A DNA stretch of 64,000 nt from positions 8,157,412 to 8,221,411 of the forward strand of contig NC_051102.1 in the NCBI RefSeq assembly GCF_901709675.1. Reading direction: 5' to 3'. The stretch is from Syngnathus acus. Taxonomy: Eukaryota; Chordata; Actinopteri; Syngnathiformes; Syngnathidae. This document shows positions 47,941 to 64,000 of this stretch, piece by piece (within the stretch, counting starts at the first letter, position 1; each line of letters begins with the position of its first letter). The translations under genes and the position numbers were made by a program. The notes under the pieces are model-generated. The model worked only from the letters and a program-made list of their open reading frames with translations, did not search any database and was not told where the DNA came from.

Positions 47941-49392
47941 GCTCACTTTAAAAACTTTCCAATGAAAGTAAAACAAAGGGAGGGGGGGGGGAAAGTCAAC
48001 TCATCGTAACACAGAAAAACGAATAATAATAATCAGCATTTTTTCTCACCTCTCTAAGAATATTTGTCATCAATGAAGACTATTGTACATATTCATCTAT
48101 TGAACAGACAGCAGTGACGTTTTGGTGGTACAGAGTTGCCAGTGTCAAGTTACAATACAGCAAGAAGGTGCTACGACAAACCCAAAAAGAGACTGTAGAG
48201 ACTATCCATATATGTACAGTTGTATAGTTTTCATTTCAGCATCTTTTTTTTTTATACACTAAATGTCACAAAGTAAAATAAAAATAAAAGTCAGATTACG
48301 TGTGACTGGAAAAAAAAAAACAAAAAAACGTGGAATGTTGTTTCCTAAATGTGACGTTGGCACTTAAAAAAAACGCCATCGCTATACAAGTGGTGCAGAC
48401 GAATCATAATTTTATCAGTACATTTCATATTTTAGAAGTCTGCTGTAAAAACCACCCCCACCCCCCGACACGCACACACTCACTCACACACACATCCCAG
48501 CCCAAACCACAATAAGGTGCTTTGTTATACATACAAAAAGGCTTTGAAATTTGCATCGCTTTCAATAGAAAAGCTAAAATCACTTCAGATTCGTCGCAAT
48601 TGATTGGCGTGAATGAATCAATCACTCCTCGTGTAAAAGTGTGTTCATGCATTAATAACACTTCACGGAAGGCTCTCGCTCCGCCTGCTGCGACCTGAAC
48701 CGCCTCACGTCAAGTCAGCGCCCCTGTTTTAGAAAAGGTTGCGTTAAAATGTGTCCCCCGTAGAAAAAAACAAATCGGTTATGACACCTCTTAGGTAGAA
48801 AAACCCATCAGTCTTCTTTGATTGAGAAATTAAAAAAAAAAAAAAAAAAAGCTTTACTTCTAGCAATCATTCACACACAGTAGAACCTCCAAAGCGGTAC
48901 AATTTAAAGTTGAAAAAAATTCGTAGGATGCGTTTTCTTTGGCTTTTTTGTCGTTGTCATGCAACACGGAAAACGATTGCAACCATGATCTCCAGCCCTC
49001 TGAAATCCGGAATCCTTCCAGGTAAGCTAGTTTTCAGCCTAATTTTCAGTCTGATTTTGGAATGTGGGAGGAAGTCACATTATGTTTTCCCTTTTCAACG
49101 TCACGGTGTAAAGTTACAGATTTTCACGACCTGGGAACAGATGAATAAACGTTAATCAGAACAACTATATGCCTGACTCTCAAAGGGCATTGTGCTCCAC
49201 TTTGGAGGTTCCAGTGAATTGACCTCATCTGAATTCATTTTCATAGTATGCGCGTTTTATATAGAAAACAAGCCAAAAGGAAAATCAACATATACAAACG
49301 AGAATGTCAACGTAATCATCCAGTGTGGCGTGGAGTTTCGCCTTCAAGAAAGTGTGGGAATAATGCGACGCGCGCACCTTTGCTTGCCTCCG
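47941..49392 (-). other. pcmtd1: Probable pcmtd1 3' UTR
   Basis: AT-rich sequence with A runs (an 18-bp run near 48833-48850) and a CACACT stretch near 48470. No exon of another gene was recognised. It is inferred to be 3' UTR from its position between the stop codon and the candidate polyadenylation signal. Confidence 0.45.
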
Positions 49393-51539
<2,147 letters not shown>

Positions 51540-53252
51540 CTGAGGCAAATGGGATGAAAAAAAAAACGGTTTTGTTTCTGCTTTTTTTCCCCCCCCCAAA
51601 GGATTCCAGGAATTTACAAAAGACAACCACCCACCCTCAAAAAAATCTATTATTTGTGGATTGTCACTATTCACCGACCAGCCAGGTCCCAAGACTGCTG
51701 ACTGTATTTCTTTGAAACTAAGACGCCGCCACTAGAGGGCACCAAATCACACTGTTACCGTTTTAACCTTCAACACAGGATAGTCGAGTCTTTTACAGAA
51801 TAACAGATGATAGATTCCCCACACTCCCAAAACTCAACAAAATTACAATTTGTAAACTTCCTATTTGTTTCCTGCAATAAGTCCATGGCAAACACCTGAT
51901 ATTCTTGCGGTTTCTTGACAATCAGTCATATGACACCACCGCCTGGAGTCAACATCAGCGTGTGATGATGTTACAGAGCTTTGATAGCGCCCCACTCTTC
52001 CCCACAGCGAATGCGCGTCATTGGTGAGGGCACCCGAGGGAAGACTCCTCTCCAATTTCCTCTATGCCTCCTCAGCATCTGCGTCTGACTCAGCCCAGAA
52101 ATTTACATTCGGGGGCGACTCGATAGCGGGAGGGGAGGCCTCGGCCTGCGCTGAGGTCATTTTCTATGTCGGCGCATCATCATCCATTTTGCTCACCATC
52201 AGCGGCTGCGTGTTGTCAACTTTCCCTTCCTTCTGCCTGCTCCGGTTGGTCATTTTCAGTCACTTGCGGTGCAAAGAACGAAAAGTAGGTCAGGCACAAT
52301 CGTGTGGAAAGAAAGTGCCTTTGGCCCACTGCAGTCTTACAGAAGAAAATCCACAAGGGTCTTAATACACCTGCAAATTGAAGGCTGGAGGGCCTGATTT
52401 TGTATTTTCATGTACAATGACCTTGCATATTATTTTGGATTTGTCACCTATTTGCTGTTTTTTTAGGAGGGAACTCCTGAATTATTTGTTGAAAAACTCA
52501 TCTATCCCAATTGTGAACCTGAGCAAAACATCACTTCAACCATATGGTGCAAACAGCACCATGGTGGAATGCCGACACATCAGCTGATAAAATGTCCTCA
52601 CTTGACCCACGCGTGTAATAAAAGGTTGGAAGCCAACTGGGTGCAACCAGAACTGATCCTTAGGAAACACGAGATCTTCTCATCAAACTTAACACCACAG
52701 ATCACCCAAAAGGCTTCTCTCACATACTACGACAGTACATGCTCGTGTGACTTTTCTTTTTTTTTTGCGGGTGTTTCAGTGTGCGTCACACAGCACACGG
52801 AATTTCAGAAATGTCCCAAAAGAAAAGTGACGGTGACCACAGAGCAGGAATATAACTTACAGCAACATAACAACTGATTAATTCATAATTTTCACACGCA
52901 AGTAGATTTGACCAAGCAGTACCTTTTATTTAGCACCTTAACATGCCAACAGGTACTGTCTGTATTGGGGACTTCCCCTGTGAAAACACCTTGAGAGATT
53001 GCATTAGGCTTGTATTAACCTCAGAGCAGTACAACCAGTTTGTATATTTTTAATTACCATGAGAGCCCTTCTCACATCTCTTTAATTTAACTAATAAAGC
53101 ATGAGAGTGCTCAAGTGTGGGAATTTTAAATTGGTTTCCATCAACAGAAATACAATGTGATCGATTTTGATCAGAAAAGCTTGGGGAGGATTAAGTCTCG
53201 CTTTGTTTTGTCAATAAGTCTAGGTTTCTATGGTTACAAATTTCTAGTCATC

Positions 53253-53320
53253 AGCCAATCAGTGTGCAGGTTCATCAAATGACACAGCCAATCAGTGTGC
53301 AGGTTGATCAAATGACACAA
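53253..53320. repeat. 33-bp tandem duplication carrying CCAAT
   Basis: AGCCAATCAGTGTGCAGGTT occurs twice, with CCAAT boxes at 53255-53259 and 53288-53292. Each copy is followed by near-identical CATCAAATGACACA or GATCAAATGACACA. Confidence 0.85.
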
Positions 53321-53634
53321 ACACTATAATTTATACATTGTTAGGATTAAAGGCGTGTTGAAACCGTTTTTTCAGTCTAATCTCTTTACATACGAATGTT
53401 TTTTTTGTGGCCTCGTTAAACAACGCCATCAACGTAACAGCTGATCACGTGTGCGCTTCCAACTGCTTTTCGATCAATAAAACAATACTAATTTGATTTG
53501 TTTGAAAGTGGTGTGGCAGCTATAAAGACATTATAAATAGTGCTGGTAAAATGTTTTCATTTATGTAAAAATTGTCACGTAAAATTTAGAGTTCGCTGTT
53601 GTTCCGGGTTCCATTTGAGTGACAACCTTATTAG

Positions 53635-53768
53635 CCAATCAGTGCGTCGGCTAATCACGTGGCACAGTTGCCACGGAGACAACTACCTCTTGGCCAATCG
53701 AATCGCGCGATGCTTTGTTCCACACCGTGCGACGACGAAGCCAAAACAACAACAGCGTTCATACCACC
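53635..53768 (+). promoter_or_regulatory. CCAAT/E-box promoter-like block
   Basis: Contains CCAATCAG at 53635, CACGTG at 53656-53661, GTTGCCACGGAGACAAC at 53667-53683 (RFX X-box-like with one mismatch in the second half-site) and CCAAT at 53694-53698. It lies just upstream of a Kozak-flanked ATG. It could serve the small plus-strand ORF, the pcmtd1 first exon in the opposite direction, or both. Confidence 0.4.
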
Positions 53769-54023
53769 ATGTCGACCACACAGCGCCTTTTAATCACGGC
53801 TATTACGTTTCTCTCAGTACATCTGTGTGAAGTGAATGGCGAAGCAGTCGTTGGTTATACAAACAACACAAAAAGCGTTGTGTGTCCTGCATTTTCATGC
53901 AGCTTTTGGTTCAAGCACAAACGCAGCAAAAACGGCCAGTTCTCTGCAGTGCGATTAACCCAAATCTTTTTAAGAGGCGACAGACTAGGTCAACCGGATC
54001 GCAAAAAAAGGAGCTTTCCATAA
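53769..54023 (+). CDS. Candidate small secreted protein, unrecognised
   Basis: An 84-residue frame with ATG in good context (ACCACCATG) and stop TAA at 54021-54023. The N-terminus MSTTQRLLITAITFLSVHLC, then EVNGEA, looks like a signal peptide (charged start, hydrophobic core, small residues before a possible cleavage near residue 24-26). The rest has an NNT glycosylation sequon (32-34), CPAFSC (two Cys, 39 and 44) and basic clusters KHKR and DRKKR that could be processing sites. I do not recognise a family. No clear polyadenylation signal or internal splice donor was seen. It may be a chance frame, an exon of a longer gene, or an undescribed peptide precursor. Confidence 0.25.
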   Translation: MSTTQRLLITAITFLSVHLCEVNGEAVVGYTNNTKSVVCPAFSCSFWFKHKRSKNGQFSAVRLTQIFLRGDRLGQPDRKKRSFP

Positions 54024-54400
54024 CAACCACAAAGCATTTAAACTCGCATTATTTGCCATGACAACAAACCGAGTGATCTACTCAAGCTCGTGTTTTTTTT
54101 TTTTTTTAAATCAGCGACAAAAGAAGGAAGTGACATTTAAAATTGGCTTAAGTGACGGCTAACCTGAAGTATAGCAGAAAGATAAAGCTAGCTACAGTTA
54201 GCGCTGAGGGCCTGAGTGCGCCATCACCAAAAACACACAAAGCAGCTTTAGAGGATGCCCCCCTCCCCTATTTGCTTCGACTTCACATCTAGAAATAAGA
54301 AATGCAACAGCCACATAACACCAAACTAAGATCGCCAAACGTTGTACTTTCAACCCAGAAAAAAACCTGTTAGCGTGTAAACAAACGGAACAATACTCAC

Positions 54401-54660
54401 AACAATGCCGTGTCGCATTTAGTCACTGCCGTCTAATGGGTGCAATGCGGCGGTTCATGGAGACTCCAGGAAACATTTACAGCTCGGCTTTAGAGTTGTT
54501 ATTTTGTCTGTGATGAAAGCAGGCGGAGAAAGTGGAAAGGAGCGACTGCTTTTGTCGGGGTGGTGGAAGGAACAGCTGAGAAGAGAGGATGTAAACACAG
54601 CACGTCACGTGGTGCGCGGACGCGTCCACAGGGAGCCAAGTGGAAACGCTTGCCCGATAA
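54401..54660 (-). promoter_or_regulatory. pcmtd1: Likely noncoding exon 1 and promoter of pcmtd1
   Basis: On the minus strand a good donor (TTGTT then GTGAGT, GT at 54400-54399) ends a relatively GC-rich block with several CG pairs (54420-54660) and no coding motif. It lies in the right orientation to splice to the acceptor at 51540. The start site is unknown and the assignment is inferred. Confidence 0.35.
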
Positions 54661-54723
54661 AGGTGCGTGCATTTGATATCATCCTGTGAATGCGTGTGTA
54701 GAGGATATTTAATCTGATCTAAT

Positions 54724-54851
<128 letters not shown>

Positions 54852-55643
54852 ATGTAAAATGCAGTTTCTAAATGATGGTTGTATTTACGAGGGGGTGGGG
54901 GTATTCAAAGCTGTTCTATAATTTCTAACTATCTCGTTTTATTGCACTTTAAGAATTTTTCAAGAGTCAGCTCAAAATTGATTTCCGAGCCCATGATGGT
55001 CATTATCATCGTTTTTTGTGTGAAGGCAAAATGTCATCATTTAATGTGTTTATGCGGCATGCAGTTAAGGGACGACTTCTACTCTAGGTTGTCCTATTAA
55101 AGGTGATTCATTTGTTTGTTTTCCCTCATTTGGTGACTTAAATGCTTAACAGTGAGTTTTTAAAGGGCATTACAATACAGAATCAAACAGATTGATTCAA
55201 TTCAAGCCTCTGTGACACCACAGAAAAACTTCATCAGGCAGAGGACGTGTTAAAAAGTCTTGCGTGACGTCATAATATATATATATATTTTGTAGAGCAG
55301 TGTAAGGGGTTGAAATGGGGGCTCCCCTCTCCCCCAGGGGATGGATCAAAATCACACGGGTTAAATGCAGAGGACAAATTTCACCACACCCAGATGTGTG
55401 TGTGACGATCATTGGGACTTTAACTTATCTGGTTGTAATGCTGCTTATTAACCACCAGGGGGTGCTAACACACAAGGTAACACGCAAAGGTTGAATGAGG
55501 CAACTGGACGCATGTTCCCTGGAAACGTTTCACCTTTAACCCAAAAGGCTTTTTTTTTTTATCTCTGGCAATTAATGCCTGGATAAGTTGAAATCACACG
55601 TGGAAGAAACACACTAGCCCCCCCCAAAAAACAGTTTGAAAAG
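54852..55643. other. Spacer between pcmtd1 and st18
   Basis: No gene was recognised. It contains a common teleost interspersed repeat at 55290-55430 and a GGGGGTGCTAA stretch near 55460. The rest is unassigned AT-rich DNA. Confidence 0.5.
55290..55430. mobile_element. Teleost short interspersed repeat
   Basis: GGGTTAAATGCAGAGGACAA, then ATTTCACCACACC, a GTGTGTGTGACGATCATTGG stretch and GACTTTAACTT. These match in order a very frequent fish short interspersed repeat tail (recognised from memory). It is noncoding, and the left boundary is approximate. Confidence 0.65.
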
Positions 55644-55649
55644 TTTATT
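55644..55649 (-). terminator. st18: Candidate st18 polyadenylation signal
   Basis: TTTATT (AATAAA on the minus strand), about 1.74 kb after the st18 stop. Other hexamers occur closer to the stop, for example near 56302, so several ends are possible. Confidence 0.35.
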
Positions 55650-57391
55650 TCTACCATACACAAACTGTACAACACAGCGCATATCTTTTTTGTTTTGTGT
55701 AAATTATGAAATCGTAAAAGTAAGTTTGAATGTACAAACTACTTCAACAGAAAATGAAAAGCAGTATGCCATCATCCGATAAGAAAAAAAACAAAACAAA
55801 ACAATACAATCTCATATCATACTAATAATAATCGTTCCACGAAAAAGAAGCGTTTCACATTACAAAACATCAAATACTAACAGGAAGATTGTAGGGGGAT
55901 AAATAAATATTATTCACAGAGCTTCCTGAGCAAACAATGCGTGTGGTAGGAATTAAATATAAGAAAATATAAATAAAGGATTACATTTGAGGCTTGAACA
56001 TTTTTAGGATCATGTTAAAAAACATTATTTGGATAAAATGGGAGCGGCGCTGGGATAATTTGGCTTCTGTCTACTGCTGCTGTCACTTTTTTTTATTTTC
56101 ATTTTTATCATGGCAATAGATAAGCTACATGTTGACAGAAATTAAACGTTGTGCATTGCTGTTTGTGGGGGAATCAGAATTGAGAGCAAAAAAAATTTAA
56201 AGCAGGGCTGGAAAACCTGAGGGCCAAAATAAATGTGTGTAAAATGATGCAAAATGAATAGATATTGTAATAAATAAGATTATAAAGATTTGTGGGGTTG
56301 CATTTATTTTTAGAACAGCATAGCCCACACCCCTGCTTCAAAGTATTTTGAAATACAAAAGTGCAAACAACCGATTTATCAACACAATAAGATTTTTTTT
56401 AATTTCCTTTTTTGATGAAATTTAATGAAACAAAAATGTAACTTGCCTTTTTTTTTTTTTTAAGTAGCTACCATTCAAATCTGCCCCACGCGATACAAGA
56501 ATATACCAAGTGTGTTAAGTAAAGGATTGTTAAGGCTTTTTTTAAGCATTTGTGTTTGCTTTGACCTCACAATGCTTGCAAAAAAGGATCAAAACGTAAA
56601 CAATTGTTTGTCTCCATCTCGCAGTCGGCTACTGAGATACAGAAACAGTCATCGGGAACGTCTGTCCTCCTGTTACGAAAATAATTGTACCGTGTGACTA
56701 AATGAGACACCATCCACGTAATACTGCCCTAGCACAAACAGAAACAAAGTACTGTTAATTTTTAAACTGCTTGAAACGGATCCATATACATTTAGGCACG
56801 TCCGACATGCACACCTCGTGTGTGTGTGTGTGTGTGTTTTATAATAACCATATTTGATAGTGATGGAGAAAAAGTACATTTTTGTTATATGTTTTTGCTG
56901 CTTAAATTCCAATAAATAATTAAATAAATAAATAAAAAGGTACAGTACAGTGAGTGACATTGCAGTGTTATCACATCATCTAGCATACATTCACATTCCA
57001 ATAAAGAAAGCAAAAACTTCATAAAAATAGCTTCACTTTTGGTGTACTAGTATTTTAATTTTTTTTCAACGGAGAGATAACTAAAACACGTGCGCCACCA
57101 AATTGGAATGTTGTTGGTTTTTTTGGAGGGTGGGGGATTTCTCAATCATTTACAACTCTAGAACTAAATGCACATGAATTAAATGATGAAATAAATGGAC
57201 AAATAGGATATCGATAATCATGGATAATAATAATAAACAGCTGTCATCAAAAAGAAAAGCAAGTGCAAGAGGAGTGGAAATCTCAGCAGGATCAAAGAAC
57301 GAAAAGTGAAAAGCAGTACAAACGTGGCCGTCTCTCAAAGCGGCCTTTGACCTTGATGTGTCGCACGTGCCGGCCGGCCGGATGGAAAAGC
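55650..57391 (-). other. st18: Probable st18 3' UTR
   Basis: AT-rich sequence without exons, with a TG microsatellite (56819-56838) and a small hAT-type element (56203-56335). It is inferred as 3' UTR from its position after the stop codon. Confidence 0.45.
56203..56335. mobile_element. Miniature hAT-type element in st18 3' UTR
   Basis: The left end is CAGGGCTGGAAAACC..GAGGGCCAAA and the right end, inverted, is CAGGGGTGTGGGCTA. The 133-bp element is flanked by ATTTAAAG and CTTCAAAG, matching at 6 of 8 bases, as an aged 8-bp hAT target duplication would. No coding capacity. Confidence 0.5.
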
Positions 57392-63701
<6,310 letters not shown>

Positions 63702-64000
63702 CTGCAGGAAGAGTGAAAAAAAATCAAAACATCAAGTCAAGTGTGAGGCACACAACAATAATAATAATGACTCATCTGCGTGTGTGTTACATGTAGTTTT
63801 TACATTGACAGCTGTGTCAATGTGTTTTCTAGGACACACAACCAAGATGGCAGCAGAAGGGGGGGGTTGTATGAATGTATGTGTATCGTGTCAGATTCTA
63901 GGTCATCATTATTAAAGCAAAAATTCAAAAGCTTTACAGTAAAAAAACATTTCCCCAGTTGACAGATGTGTTTTTTTTTTGTGTGCAACGAAACACGAGC
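63702..64000 (-). other. st18: st18 intron running off the right edge
   Basis: No exon was seen. It contains an ATA/ATT microsatellite (near 63757) and a G run (near 63860). Confidence 0.7.

Larger units (their letters stand above)
51540..54400 (-). other. pcmtd1: pcmtd1 5' intron (inferred)
   Basis: No pcmtd1 coding sequence is visible. It contains a tandem duplication of 33 bp carrying CCAAT (53253-53320), two more CCAAT boxes (53635-53639 and 53694-53698), a CACGTG (53656-53661) and a small candidate ORF on the plus strand (53769-54023). Confidence 0.45.

Noticed and set aside
53667-53683. Canonical RFX X-box
   Set aside because: The second half-site deviates from RGYAAC, so it is reported only as X-box-like.

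Overview
This is a piece of a teleost fish nuclear genome. The genes are split by short GT-AG introns. The intergenic and intronic DNA carries repeats typical of ray-finned fish: Tc1-, pogo/Tigger- and hAT-type DNA element remnants, a LINE reverse-transcriptase remnant and common interspersed repeats. The gene set and order (snai2, sntg1, pcmtd1, st18) match the vertebrate block found on human 8q11. The compact introns suggest a percomorph-like fish, but the species cannot be named from the window.

Layout. Positions 1 to about 17.7 kb hold no recognisable protein gene. This is a flank beyond the 3' end of snai2, with simple repeats, a Tc1 remnant and one orphan exon-like segment. snai2 (Slug, SNAG/C2H2 repressor) lies on the minus strand at 18.2-20.05 kb and is complete in three exons. 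A CpG-rich island at 22.4-22.96 kb ends in a good splice donor and is the likely promoter and first noncoding exon of sntg1 (gamma-1-syntrophin). Its 17 coding exons run on the plus strand from 30.9 to 41.5 kb and join into a clean 526-aa reading frame, including one GC-AG intron. sntg1 and pcmtd1 converge, and about 5 kb of satellite DNA lies between them: a 64-bp dimeric TTAGGG-containing array (42.57-44.69 kb, resuming at 47.42-47.55 kb) that is split by a 2.7-kb block carrying a 234-bp tandem array of fold-back units. pcmtd1 (minus, 49.4-51.5 kb) is complete in five coding exons (370 aa), with a likely noncoding first exon near 54.4 kb. The last 11 coding exons of st18 (MYT-family CCHHC zinc finger repressor, minus) occupy 57.4-63.7 kb. 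Its 5' half lies beyond the right edge.

The genes do not form one pathway. snai2 and st18 are developmental transcription repressors, sntg1 is a membrane-associated PDZ/PH adaptor of the dystrophin complex, and pcmtd1 is a methyltransferase-fold protein with a SOCS-box-like segment. No operon, CRISPR, rRNA or tRNA gene was seen. The items most worth a second look are the nested satellite between sntg1 and pcmtd1, the GC-AG intron, and a small ORF with a signal-peptide-like start at 53.8 kb beneath a cluster of CCAAT boxes.
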